In this document: piece by piece, positions 15,966-25,042 of the stretch
Numbering within the stretch: position 1 is the stretch's first letter
How the letters are laid out: each line of letters begins with the position of its first letter
From: Nostoc sp. FACHB-110
Lineage (GTDB): Bacteria > Cyanobacteriota > Cyanobacteriia > Cyanobacteriales > Nostocaceae
Direction of reading: 5' to 3'
DNA: 64,000 bases
Assembly: GCF_014697425.1 (NCBI RefSeq)
Contig: NZ_JACJRU010000018.1
Span: 1-64,000, forward strand
The notes under the pieces: generated by a model
Database searches by the model: none
Seen by the model: only the letters and a program-made list of their open reading frames with translations
Told to the model about the DNA's origin: nothing
Position numbers and translations under genes: made by a program

Positions 15966-17699
15966 CTACAAATGGTATTTAGTTTCTGCTAAATGATACA
16001 AACGTCGCCAGAATAATCTATTTAACCCAACTACATAAAGACTCATCATGCCAATTCCCAAGGTGATGCGGGGCCAGTCACCAACTGTGGTTGCTTCGGC
16101 AATATAGGCTCCTAAACCTGTGGCTGTTAAAGTGGTTTGTCCCCAACTGACAATTTCCGACACAATGCTGGCGTTCCAGGCTCCTCCACTAGCGGTAACA
16201 CCACCTGTCACCCAAGAAGAAAAAATACCGGGAATAATTAATTTACGCCATAATTTCCAGCCATTTAAACCTACATCTTTTGCCATTTCCCGCAGATCAG
16301 TGGGAACGCTCATGGCTCCAGCGATGGAATTAAATAGAATGTACCACTGTGCGCCTAAAGACATCAAGAAGATACTACCGAAATCGATGCTGATGTGGGC
16401 GCGAATAAAGAATAAAGTAGCAAAGGGAAAGATAAAGTTGGCGGGAAAGGAGGCTAAAAACTGCACTACAGGCTGTAATAAACGTGCTAATTTGGGGTTA
16501 AAACCGATCGCTACACCAATTGGTGTCCAGATAATTGTGGCGATGACTAGTAATAGCAACACACGTCCCAAGGTGAGTAATCCTAACAAAAATGCTTTGA
16601 CTACTTCACCTAAGCCGACTGTGGTAAATATAAAGTGCAATCCGGTAATCAGCAGTGCGCCAATTATCACTAATAAAGCAAAGTTGTAGAGGCGATCGCT
16701 CAATACCTGTCGATTTTCATCTACATTATAAGTCTGACCTGGTGTGCTAAATGAAGATAACAACTTGTTGATTGCTTCTCCCACTGGTGTTAAAGCTTGA
16801 CCAATCAAACTCGGAAGTCGGGCAGCTTTGATTAAATCTAACAGCCAAGACTCCGGCGCTTCTGCTGCTGCACTGGTCTCTAGGCGAAATTTATCTGACC
16901 AAGCAATCAATGGTCGCCAAAATAGTTGGTCTGTCAATAAAATCACTATAGCAATGGTCAGGAATGCCCAACCTAAAGCGGGTAAGTCTTCTTTGACAAC
17001 GGCAGCTGCAACATAAGAACCCAGTCCCGGAAGTGTATACTTTTGGTTTAATACACTGATGGCTTCACTCGCTGCAACAAAAAACCAGCCACCGCCAAAA
17101 CTCATCATGGCGTTCCACAGCAACCCAATCATCGCTGAAGGTACTTCTAATTTTGTAAATCTTTGCCATGCTGATAAACGATAAAGTCTTGCGGCTTCGT
17201 CAAGTTCTGGTGGTACGGTTCTCAGCGATTGGTAGAAGGAAAAAGTCATATTCCAGACTTGGCTGGTAAAAATTGCAAAAATCGAGGCTGCTTCTAATCC
17301 CAATAAACTACCAGGAAATAGGGCAATAAAACCTGTGACTGTAATAGATAAAAAGCCCAAGACTGGGACTGACTGCAAAATGTCTAAAAGAGGAATTAAA
17401 ACTCGCTCTGCCCGCCGATTTTTAGCAGCAATGTAGCCGTATATTAAAGTAAATAACGTTGAGCAAAATAGGGCAATGAACATTCTTAATGTTGAACGCC
17501 CGGCATAGTATGGCAAGTTTACAGGATCTAAGCTGACACTAGGTACAACATTGGGTGGGACAAAACTGATTAGCGTCCCTGCACCTATACGGGCAATTAA
17601 CCCGACTAATACTAAAGTACCGAGTATCAAAGCAACGTCAGCTAGACCAAACGGTAAGCGTCGTAACGCTTCTGGCGAGGGAAAAGTTCGCCGCAGCAT
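15966..17699 (-). CDS. ABC transporter permease, two fused BPD_transp_1 domains
   Basis: A 577-residue inner-membrane protein that is a tandem fusion of two NrtB/SsuC-like permease halves. Each half carries an EAA loop that contacts the ATPase: EAARLYRLSAWQRFTKLEVP near residue 175 and EMAKDVGLNGWKLWRKLIIP near residue 490. Around ten to twelve hydrophobic helices are visible, with a linker near residues 275-330 between halves. A single fused polypeptide can form the whole channel and pair with the ATPase dimer encoded 338 bp downstream. The spacer between the two genes is filled by repeats, so whether they are one transcript is uncertain. No binding protein is present nearby. Confidence 0.87.
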   Translation of the reverse strand: MLRRTFPSPEALRRLPFGLADVALILGTLVLVGLIARIGAGTLISFVPPNVVPSVSLDPVNLPYYAGRSTLRMFIALFCSTLFTLIYGYIAAKNRRAERVLIPLLDILQSVPVLGFLSITVTGFIALFPGSLLGLEAASIFAIFTSQVWNMTFSFYQSLRTVPPELDEAARLYRLSAWQRFTKLEVPSAMIGLLWNAMMSFGGGWFFVAASEAISVLNQKYTLPGLGSYVAAAVVKEDLPALGWAFLTIAIVILLTDQLFWRPLIAWSDKFRLETSAAAEAPESWLLDLIKAARLPSLIGQALTPVGEAINKLLSSFSTPGQTYNVDENRQVLSDRLYNFALLVIIGALLITGLHFIFTTVGLGEVVKAFLLGLLTLGRVLLLLVIATIIWTPIGVAIGFNPKLARLLQPVVQFLASFPANFIFPFATLFFIRAHISIDFGSIFLMSLGAQWYILFNSIAGAMSVPTDLREMAKDVGLNGWKLWRKLIIPGIFSSWVTGGVTASGGAWNASIVSEIVSWGQTTLTATGLGAYIAEATTVGDWPRITLGIGMMSLYVVGLNRLFWRRLYHLAETKYHL

Positions 17700-18171
17700 G
17701 ATATTAGCTCCCTTTTTGCTGCAAGCAGCCGCTTGTGTTACGTCAATATCATATTGCCTTTTGTTACACAGGTTTGATGAGTGCGATCGCCAGTTTTTTA
17801 CTTACAGATGTAGCATCATCATTTACTGCATCTATAAGTCTAATTGCTCTAGACAAAATTACTTTTTTGTCCTATTAGCAAAATTTACTAAACTTCATTG
17901 ATTTTATCTAAAAAGGTATTTATTTTGCTTTGAGAGTCTGATAATTTCATTGAGGAGAAAATCATTTTTCTGCTCGTAGTAGCTATATACTTACCCTACG
18001 GAATCCAGGAATTTGTGCATCTTAAAAATATACAGCAGATAGCGGGTAAATGAGGTAAGACTTTTTGCTAAAAGGCTAGATCATTCAAGATACATTCAAT
18101 GCTATTCCCTATTCCTTATTGCCTGTTTGCTGCCGTAAGAATTAGCATCTGCCAGACATCTCAAAATTTGC
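17700..18171. other. Spacer between divergent genes (472 bp)
   Basis: AT-rich region between the divergently transcribed permease and the galactose-oxidase-like gene; it must hold both promoters. One HIP1-like GCGATCGC is present. I see no RNA gene, clear operator or repeat. Confidence 0.5.
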
Positions 18172-20619
18172 ATGAAATTGAAACTGCCTTTTCAAATTAT
18201 GGCAGCGATAGTTGCATTAGCGATCGCTGTGACTCATGGTGTACTCTATGCTCAAACACCATCTGCTGCACCCCTTGGTCAATGGTCTGCGGTTGACCCT
18301 TGGCCAGTGTATGGTGTACACCTAACACTCATGCCAGATGGTAACGTTCTCGCCTGGGATAGCACTAACAACGGATTTGGAGGCGCAACTAACAAAACAA
18401 TCCTCTGGAATCCAACTACCAACACTAAAACCGAACTCAACTCCAACCCATCTTTACAAGGAGAGGAATTATTTTGCGCGCCTCACACTCAATTACCAGA
18501 TGGTAAAGTATTTACAGTTACCGGAACTGTAGGTGTTGCCGATAGTACCACACACATCTTTGACAATCAAAGCAATCAGTGGTCACTCCACCCAAATATG
18601 AATACTGGGCGATATTATCCCAGTTCTACCCTATTAGCTAACGGCAATATCCTAGTAACAGGTGGATCTTACCCTATAGATGCAGATGCACCAGAAATCT
18701 TTGAATCTGGAACATGGCGGAGTTTAAGCAGTGCCAAAATTCCTTTCGCTTTACCCAAAGGTTTTATTGATAACACCTCTTATTTCCCCTGGACACAGGT
18801 AGCCCCCAACGGCCAAATATTTTATGTCGGGCCAGAAAGTTCTCTGCGTTACATTAATCCCAATGGTACAGGTAGTATTACCACCGTAGGTGAACGGGAT
18901 GGGATTTTCCGTGACTATGGTAGCTACGCTATGTACAGCACAGGTAAATTCCTGGTAGCTGGTGGAGGCCCTGCACCTAAAAGTACCTACACAATTGATA
19001 TTAATGGCAATCAACCTGTAATTTCCAGAACCGGGGATCTCACCTATGGACGACGACAACAAAACCTCACCATTTTGGCTGATGGTCAAGTTTTAGTCAC
19101 TGGCGGTAACTCTAACCCCAACGGCAAAGATGGACAAGCAGGATCTCAGTTTGACTTGAACACCGCAGTCTACGCTGGTGAAATTTGGAATCCTGCGACT
19201 GGACAGTGGAAGACATTGGCTAGTATGGCTAAACCGCGTCAGTATCATTCCACAGGCTTGTTATTACCTGATGGGCGTGTAGTAGTTGCAGGTGGTGTAT
19301 GTGGCCCTTGTGGTGCAACTGGTCACAATGAACAAAATGCCGAAGTTTTTTCCCCGCCTTATTTGTTTAATCTCAATGGTAGTCTTGCCACCCGTCCTAC
19401 CATTAGTTCTGCACCAAATAGCATTAACTACGGTCAACTTTTCAATGTCACATCACCAGAAGCCACCAGTATTAGCAAAGGTCATCTGATTAAACTGGGT
19501 GCAGTTACCCATGCAACTAACTTCGACCAACGTTTAGTACCGCTATCTTTTAGCAAATCTGGGACGACAATTACTGTCACAGCACCTGCTAACGCGAATC
19601 TTGCACCACCAGGTTACTATATGCTGTTTTTGGTTAACTCGGCTGGTGTACCTTCTGTAGCCAAAATTATACAAGTAGGTGGTAATCCTTCCCCTGTACC
19701 GCCACCCAACGTCCAAGTACCACTATATAGAAGGCAGTCTATCCAGGCATTCAATTATCCTACTTACTATGTTGGTGAAACAAATGCCCTTGGCTATATC
19801 AAGCAGGTAAACGCTAACAGTACTGCTGTAGATAAGAACAGTACCACATATAAAATTGTTCCAGGGTTAGCAAATCAGCAGTGCATTTCCTTTGAATCTG
19901 TGAGTGTTGCAGGTACATTCCTGCGTCATCAAGGTTATCGTTTGAAATTAAATCCAAACGACAACACAGATTTATTCAAGGCTGATGCGACATTCTGTCC
20001 CAAAGCTGGACTTGCAGATACAACTGCTGTGTCATTTGCTTCTTTTAACTATCCCAGTTACTATCTCCGCCATCGTAACTATGAGTTGTGGATTGATCCC
20101 CAAGGAACTGATAGTATCTACAAGCAGGATGCTACCTTCAAGTTTGCCACACCTTGGACACCGGGAACTGATGATTTGAGTGGATTACAATCTTTGCAAT
20201 CACTCAATAATCTCTCCTACTACATTGGACAAACAAATTCTCTCGGTTATATCCAAACAGTCAGTAGTAGTAGTGATACATTGACAAAAAATAATGCTAC
20301 TTGGAATCTTGTTTCAGGACTGGCAAATTCTAATTGCATTTCGTTTGAGTCGAGAACTAATGCCGGCTATTATTTAAGGCATCAAGCTTATCGTTTGAAA
20401 TTAAATCAAAACGATAACACAGATTTGTTTAAAGCCGATGCAACATTTTGCCCTAAAGCTGGATTAGCCGATACAACTGCTGTGTCATTTACTTCTTTTA
20501 ACTATCCCACTTACTATCTACGTCATCGTAACTATGAGTTGTGGATTGACCCCCAGGCTACTGATACAGTGTACAAGAATGACGCATCATTCAAAATTGC
20601 TGTACCTTGGTCACAATAA
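18172..20619 (+). CDS. Secreted galactose-oxidase-like copper-radical oxidase with two AbfB-like repeats
   Basis: An 815-residue protein with a signal peptide (cleavage near VLYAQ, residue 27), kelch-type propeller, DUF1929-type C-terminal domain (about 405-502), a Pro-rich linker (505-517) and two tandem homologous units of about 140 residues (about 520-660 and 670-815). Those units contain pairs of FLRHQGYRLKL / YLRHRNYELWI motifs as in AbfB (arabinose-binding) domains. Compared with galactose oxidase, every key residue is present: Cys102 (ELFCAPH) and Tyr149 (GRYYPSS) for the thioether-linked radical cofactor, Tyr358 and His359 (RQYHST) and His447 (VTHATN) for copper. I infer an exported alcohol or aldehyde oxidase producing hydrogen peroxide, possibly bound to polysaccharide through the C-terminal units. 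Substrate unknown. A terminator hairpin follows. Confidence 0.85.
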   Translation: MKLKLPFQIMAAIVALAIAVTHGVLYAQTPSAAPLGQWSAVDPWPVYGVHLTLMPDGNVLAWDSTNNGFGGATNKTILWNPTTNTKTELNSNPSLQGEELFCAPHTQLPDGKVFTVTGTVGVADSTTHIFDNQSNQWSLHPNMNTGRYYPSSTLLANGNILVTGGSYPIDADAPEIFESGTWRSLSSAKIPFALPKGFIDNTSYFPWTQVAPNGQIFYVGPESSLRYINPNGTGSITTVGERDGIFRDYGSYAMYSTGKFLVAGGGPAPKSTYTIDINGNQPVISRTGDLTYGRRQQNLTILADGQVLVTGGNSNPNGKDGQAGSQFDLNTAVYAGEIWNPATGQWKTLASMAKPRQYHSTGLLLPDGRVVVAGGVCGPCGATGHNEQNAEVFSPPYLFNLNGSLATRPTISSAPNSINYGQLFNVTSPEATSISKGHLIKLGAVTHATNFDQRLVPLSFSKSGTTITVTAPANANLAPPGYYMLFLVNSAGVPSVAKIIQVGGNPSPVPPPNVQVPLYRRQSIQAFNYPTYYVGETNALGYIKQVNANSTAVDKNSTTYKIVPGLANQQCISFESVSVAGTFLRHQGYRLKLNPNDNTDLFKADATFCPKAGLADTTAVSFASFNYPSYYLRHRNYELWIDPQGTDSIYKQDATFKFATPWTPGTDDLSGLQSLQSLNNLSYYIGQTNSLGYIQTVSSSSDTLTKNNATWNLVSGLANSNCISFESRTNAGYYLRHQAYRLKLNQNDNTDLFKADATFCPKAGLADTTAVSFTSFNYPTYYLRHRNYELWIDPQATDTVYKNDASFKIAVPWSQ

Positions 20620-20652
20620 ATTTTGCTGATTTTCAGCAGTGATTTATTCATT

Positions 20653-20684
20653 ATCTGTCGGGTAAAATCCGGCAGATTTTTTAT
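20653..20684 (+). terminator. Rho-independent terminator after the oxidase gene
   Basis: Stem ATCTGTCGG / CCGGCAGAT (one G-U pair) with a seven-base loop, followed by a T-rich tail at 20677-20684, 34 bp after the stop codon. Confidence 0.75.
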
Positions 20685-20691
20685 ATGTATT

Positions 20692-20812
20692 GGGCGAATA
20701 TAATTCGCTACTATACAAGCAAAGTCCGCACTTCGACAAGCTCAGTGACCACCTACGTGGACTAATGAAAAATCAATGGTTTTATCTGTGTAGCCGCGAT
20801 TTCTAATCGCCT
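20692..20812. repeat. Core-only relative of the MITE-like repeat
   Basis: Shares the internal blocks of the elements at 6685 and 28328 (GCGAAT..ATTCGC, CTATACAA, AAGTCCGC, GTGGACTAATGAAAAATCAA, TCTGTGTAGCCGCGA) but lacks the GGTGCAAGA ends. A foreign block CTTCGACAAGCTCAGTGACC interrupts one hairpin. The remainder of the spacer to 20959 shows nothing else apart from GGACTTACACAG, a fragment resembling the TTACGCA family. Confidence 0.7.
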
Positions 20813-20959
20813 TTTAAAACAACCTCTCATATAGATAAAATATGCTGTATCTCTAATACTGTTTTATTCTTAGGACTTACACAGTGATACCGAAATTAAA
20901 GTTTGAGCTTAGATTGCAACTGACTTCGTAATTTTTTCGGGAATCATTGCCAGTTAAAG

Positions 20960-22342
20960 TTAAATCGCACGGGAGAATTGCTTGTCTTGCTTTTGATTAT
21001 GAGCATCAAAAACTACAGCAATATTTCTCACTAATAATCTGCCAGTGTCGGTAATTTGCAGGTGATGGGCAGATAATTTTAGTAGTCCATCTTCGACTAA
21101 TGGTTGTAGTGCTGCTAATTCTTGGGAGAAATATTCATCAAAATTGATGTTGTATTTCTCTTCAATATCTTGTTTGTACAACTGAAAATGAGACATGATG
21201 CACATAATGACATCCCGGCGGATAATGTCATCTTGAGTAAGTTTGATGCCTTTACTCACAGGTAAAACATTATTATCCACTGCTTGATAATATTCTTTGA
21301 GTTGTTTATGGTTTTGGACGTAAGCATCGTTCAACATACTGATTGATGTTGCACCAAACCCAAACAAATCTGTACCAGCGTGGGTAGTGTAGCCTTGGAA
21401 GTTGCGTTGTAGGGTGCGATTTCGTTGCGCGATCGCTAATTCATCGTTTGGTTTAGCAAAATGATCCATCCCAATAAATAAATATTGGCTACTGGTTAAT
21501 TCTTCAATGGTCATTTTGAGAATTTCTAACTTTTCTTGCGGTTTTGGTAATGCTTCTGGAGGAATATTTTTTTGTGCAGGTTTTAACCAAGGCACATAAG
21601 CAAAGTTAAACACCACAATGCGGTCGGGATCTAAGGCTACGGTCTTTCTAATTGTCTCTCGAAATGTTTGCAGTGTTTGATAAGGTAAACCATAAATTAA
21701 ATCAACATTCACACTATCAAACTTGGCTGCTTTAATCCAATCCATGACATTAAATAATAAGTCTTCTGGCTGGATGCGATTCACAGCAACTTGGACTTCA
21801 TTATTAAAGTCTTGGATACCAAAACTCACGCGATTAAATCCTATCTCCCGCAAAAAGAAAATATATTCTTTATCAACGTAGCGGGGATTAATTTCAATGG
21901 AAATTTCGGCTTGGGGGTCAAATTCAAAATGCTGGGTAATCTTCTTCCACAAAAATTCTACTTGTTCCAAGTCTAAGTAGTTCGGTGTACCGCCACCCCA
22001 GTGCATTTGCAACACCTTTCTATCGGGAGAAATCAAGGTAGACATCTGCTTGATTTCTTGTGCTAAATGTTCTAGATAAGGTTTGGCGATATTCTTGTTG
22101 TTGGAAATTACTGTATTACAGCCGCAGAAATAACAAGCACTTTGACAGAAAGGAATGTGGAAATAAAATGATAGCGGAGATTTTCTGTGATTGGAAGCTG
22201 CGATCGCTTTATGAAAATCCTCTGTTGTAAAGGCTTCGTTTAACTCGGTAGCTGGGGGATAACTTGTATATCTCGGTGCTGCTGTGTCGTACTTTTTGAT
22301 CAAATCCAAATCGAATTTGACACTTGGTAATATAAATACCAT
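20960..22342 (-). CDS. hemN: Oxygen-independent coproporphyrinogen III oxidase
   Basis: A 460-residue radical-SAM enzyme that converts coproporphyrinogen III to protoporphyrinogen IX without oxygen. The cluster motif CQSACYFC is at residues 66-73 (Cys66, Cys70, Cys73, plus the extra Cys75 of HemN), followed by HWGGGTPNYL and EINPRYVD. The HemN C-terminal domain is complete. Start is ATG 22342, seven bases after GGAGG; the longer reading beginning TTG at 22354 would put the Shine-Dalgarno inside the gene. It lies 272 bp downstream of the heme oxygenase gene on the same strand and near a divergent acsF, the same trio that in other cyanobacteria is induced under low oxygen. It allows heme and chlorophyll synthesis in micro-oxic cells. 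Confidence 0.95.
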   Translation of the reverse strand: MVFILPSVKFDLDLIKKYDTAAPRYTSYPPATELNEAFTTEDFHKAIAASNHRKSPLSFYFHIPFCQSACYFCGCNTVISNNKNIAKPYLEHLAQEIKQMSTLISPDRKVLQMHWGGGTPNYLDLEQVEFLWKKITQHFEFDPQAEISIEINPRYVDKEYIFFLREIGFNRVSFGIQDFNNEVQVAVNRIQPEDLLFNVMDWIKAAKFDSVNVDLIYGLPYQTLQTFRETIRKTVALDPDRIVVFNFAYVPWLKPAQKNIPPEALPKPQEKLEILKMTIEELTSSQYLFIGMDHFAKPNDELAIAQRNRTLQRNFQGYTTHAGTDLFGFGATSISMLNDAYVQNHKQLKEYYQAVDNNVLPVSKGIKLTQDDIIRRDVIMCIMSHFQLYKQDIEEKYNINFDEYFSQELAALQPLVEDGLLKLSAHHLQITDTGRLLVRNIAVVFDAHNQKQDKQFSRAI

Positions 22343-22614
22343 CAAAACCTCCAATGTATTGGGTAGGCTAGATTTTCAAACTCACAAAAAATCAGCCTGA
22401 GTGCTTGGTTGTATTGCAAATAAAGGTTAAAGGCTAGGGGTTAGAGGCTAGAGAAGAACTTTAATTACCTGGAAAATGCTGAGTAAAACTACTATTCTCT
22501 AGTCCCTAGCCTAAGCGCCTCTCATCTCTGTTTCTTGTAACTGCTGTCTAGTTTAGATATCAGTTGTAGTGCATGATGTGTTGACTCAAACCAAACAGCA
22601 AAATTTTGCGAAAA

Positions 22615-23331
22615 TTAATTAGTGGCAGTTGCTTCTGTACTACCAGGATTACTAGCACGGGTCAAGTTATTAAATAATACTTGACCGATCGCTTTAATTA
22701 AACTTCCTTCTAGTTCTTCTGCCATTTGCATATTTAAACTAAAGGCATAGTTAGCTTCAGCAACAATTTTGTTTGCTGTCGTATCATCTACTGGTACAGC
22801 GTTTAAAGCTTCGCGGTATTTATCTTTAAAGGCTTTTTTGTCGGGAATTTGGTCAAAGTTGTAAAAAGATGTACCCTCATAGCCAGACAGCTTGAGGGTA
22901 GATTGAGCAATTTTTTGTAACATCTGACCGCCAGAAAGGTCGCCCATGTAGCGCGTGTAGGCGTGACCAATTAACAATGCAGGTTCATAAGCAGATAATT
23001 GTTGAATGCGGGCGATGTATTTTTTGCCATTGTTAGAAGGTGCGATTAAATTGCGCCAGTTGCTGCCATAGTAAAATACCATGTCTGTTTCTAAAGCTGC
23101 CCGGCGATTTAACTCAGGAAAATACAACCCACCAATTACCGGGTTATTTTGCTCATTGGCTAATGCTGCTTCGAGTTCACTGTAAACAAAATACAAGTTA
23201 CCCAAAAACTTTGCAAAGCAGTCTTTATCAACCACACCTTTCAGAAAACATTTCATAAATCCCACATTTTCGGCGGCGGTGTGGGCTTTTTGCGTACCAG
23301 TACGCAGTTTGACGGCTAGGTTACTACTCAT
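22615..23331 (-). CDS. ho: Heme oxygenase (biliverdin-forming)
   Basis: A 238-residue soluble heme oxygenase that opens heme to biliverdin IX-alpha, releasing iron and CO, the first step to phycobilins. The proximal histidine is His17 (QKAHTAAENV) and the distal-helix glycine signature is GDLSGGQML near residue 140. A non-conserved tail (ASNPGSTEATATN) ends the protein. Position beside hemN and divergent from acsF argues that this is the low-oxygen isozyme (ho2-like) rather than the housekeeping copy; that is inference from the known chlAII-ho2-hemN arrangement. Confidence 0.93.
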   Translation of the reverse strand: MSSNLAVKLRTGTQKAHTAAENVGFMKCFLKGVVDKDCFAKFLGNLYFVYSELEAALANEQNNPVIGGLYFPELNRRAALETDMVFYYGSNWRNLIAPSNNGKKYIARIQQLSAYEPALLIGHAYTRYMGDLSGGQMLQKIAQSTLKLSGYEGTSFYNFDQIPDKKAFKDKYREALNAVPVDDTTANKIVAEANYAFSLNMQMAEELEGSLIKAIGQVLFNNLTRASNPGSTEATATN

Positions 23332-23837
23332 TTTTTTAATTCCTTTATCACCGACTTACATTAAATCGAGAGGCTAGGGGCTAGGGGCTGGTTTTAATTA
23401 CTCAACACTCCAGACTCAGCACGGGCTAAACGCCCCGCTACCGCTAACGACACTCAGCACTTTGAAGAGAATTCACGCCAGAGCCAAAGGATTGTTATTC
23501 TAGATGAAGAGGGGAAACGTATCGGCATCACTTCAGCTAGCACATACCACTGCCGACACAGTTCTTGAGGATTTTTATTCTCCCAAAATCATTTAACTAT
23601 CAATACTTTTATAACTATACAGCTATTAATATTTCTTTATATTCCTGAGAGTTTCCATAATCTTACTTGCTGTTTTAAAAGCGACTTTATTTAGCGGATA
23701 AACCATGCTCTAACCCCTGTCAAACTAGGCATTGAGGTGATCTAATGAAAATTAATGTTCAATAATTTAACTGATGTGGAGTAACTAAAATTTATGCTTA
23801 TATAACTATTGAAATATAAAACTATATAAGGAGTCTC
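23332..23837. other. Divergent promoter region of heme oxygenase and acsF (506 bp)
   Basis: Contains AGGCTAGGGGCTAGGGGCTGG tandem words near 23372-23392 and a CTCAGCAC-rich repeat with GGGCTAAACGCCCCGCTACCG at 23409-23461. The stretch 23470-23600 is less AT-rich and has CGGCATCACTT...CTGCCGACAC, but I could not match it to a known riboswitch. The final 100 bases are AT-rich and lead to the AAGGAG of acsF. Any site for a low-oxygen activator such as ChlR should be here. Confidence 0.5.
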
Positions 23838-24914
23838 ATGGTCAATACAGTTGCAACTCCAGAGCCTCAACTACTGAAGCCAGGTATTAAAGCACCTGTT
23901 AAAGAAACATTATTAACACCTCGGTTTTATACCACTGATTTTGATGCAGTGGCGCAATTAGATATCTCGGCTAACGAGGCTGAAATCAAGGCTGTGATTG
24001 AGGAATTGCGGGCTGATTATAACCGCCATCACTTTGTGCGTGATGATGAGTTTAAGCAAACATGGGATCACATTACAGGAGAAAAACGCCGCGCTTTTAT
24101 TGACTTTTTAGAACGTTCTTGTACTTCGGAGTTCTCCGGGTTTCTTTTATTTAAAGAATTATCACGTCGTCTGAAAAAAAATAACCCGTTGCTATCTCAA
24201 GCATTTGAATACTTAGCGCGGGATGAGGCTCGTCATGCAGGGTTTTTGAATAAATCAATGGCAGATTTGAACCTGTCACTAGATTTAAACTTTTTAACGA
24301 AAAACCGCACATATACCTTTTTCCCGCCAGAGTGGATTATTTACACAGTTTACCTATCGGAGAAAATTGGTTATTGGCGATATATTTTAGTGCATCAGCA
24401 CATGCAGGAGCATCCAGAATATCAGTTTTATCCGTTGTTCCGTAAGTTTGAGAGTTGGTGTCAAGACGAAAATCGCCACGGAGATTTCTTTAAAGCATTG
24501 TTGCGATCGCAGACCAAACTCTGGAAAGATTGGAAAGCTAAACTGTGGGTGCGTTTTTTCTTATTAACTGTGTTTGCTACCCATACAATGACAGTATTTG
24601 AGCGCGCCTCATTCTATGAAGTAATTGGTATTCATCCGCGCAAATACAATCAAAGAGTCATTCAAGAAACAAACAACACCTCTGCACGAGCGTTTCCTCT
24701 CATCTTGAATACAAATCACCCCGAATTTTTCTGGCGTTTAGAACAGTGTTCTGAAAATAACTTGAAAATTGCGGCAATTCAAAAAAGTAATTTGCCAGGT
24801 ATAGTGAAGTTCTTCCAGAAAATTCCGCCCATGATTGCAATTGTTTGGCACATGTTACTGCTATATCTCATCAAGCCAATTGAGACGGAAAATACACGGG
24901 AGACAGTGCTTTAA
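23838..24914 (+). CDS. acsF: Mg-protoporphyrin IX monomethyl ester oxidative cyclase
   Basis: A 358-residue diiron enzyme that forms the fifth ring of chlorophyll using oxygen. Ligand motifs are seen as ERSCTSEFSGFLLFKEL (first Glu), RDEARHAGF (Glu-x-x-His) and CQDENRHGDFF (Glu-x-x-His), with the family segment FFPPEWIIYTVYLSEKIGYWRY. AAGGAG precedes the ATG. It is complete and faces away from heme oxygenase and hemN. In Synechocystis a second cyclase gene, chlAII, is clustered with ho2 and hemN and used at low oxygen; by location this copy is likely that paralogue, though the main copy is outside the window and cannot be compared. Confidence 0.95.
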   Translation: MVNTVATPEPQLLKPGIKAPVKETLLTPRFYTTDFDAVAQLDISANEAEIKAVIEELRADYNRHHFVRDDEFKQTWDHITGEKRRAFIDFLERSCTSEFSGFLLFKELSRRLKKNNPLLSQAFEYLARDEARHAGFLNKSMADLNLSLDLNFLTKNRTYTFFPPEWIIYTVYLSEKIGYWRYILVHQHMQEHPEYQFYPLFRKFESWCQDENRHGDFFKALLRSQTKLWKDWKAKLWVRFFLLTVFATHTMTVFERASFYEVIGIHPRKYNQRVIQETNNTSARAFPLILNTNHPEFFWRLEQCSENNLKIAAIQKSNLPGIVKFFQKIPPMIAIVWHMLLLYLIKPIETENTRETVL

Positions 24915-24972
24915 AAGTGCTGATATCAAGTTGCAGTCAAAGATAGTAACCTAGGGTGGGAGTAGGAGTAAA

Positions 24973-25038
24973 ACCCTTACACCCCACACCCAACACCCTT
25001 ACACCCAACCTCCACAGACAAACTTTGTGCGTAAATCC
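24973..25038 (-). repeat. Dispersed repeat, TTACGCACAAAG family, copy 4
   Basis: Reads CCCTTACACCCCACACCCAA to ACAAACTTTGTGCGTAAATCC, almost the exact reverse complement of 13361-13419. It ends five bases before the stop codon of the acetyltransferase. Confidence 0.8.
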
Positions 25039-25042
25039 TATA

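Noticed and set aside
23465..23605. Possible riboswitch upstream of acsF or heme oxygenase
   Set aside because: It is GC-richer and contains CGGCATCACTT...CTGCCGACAC pairing, but lacks the conserved boxes of cobalamin, TPP, glutamine or other riboswitches I know.
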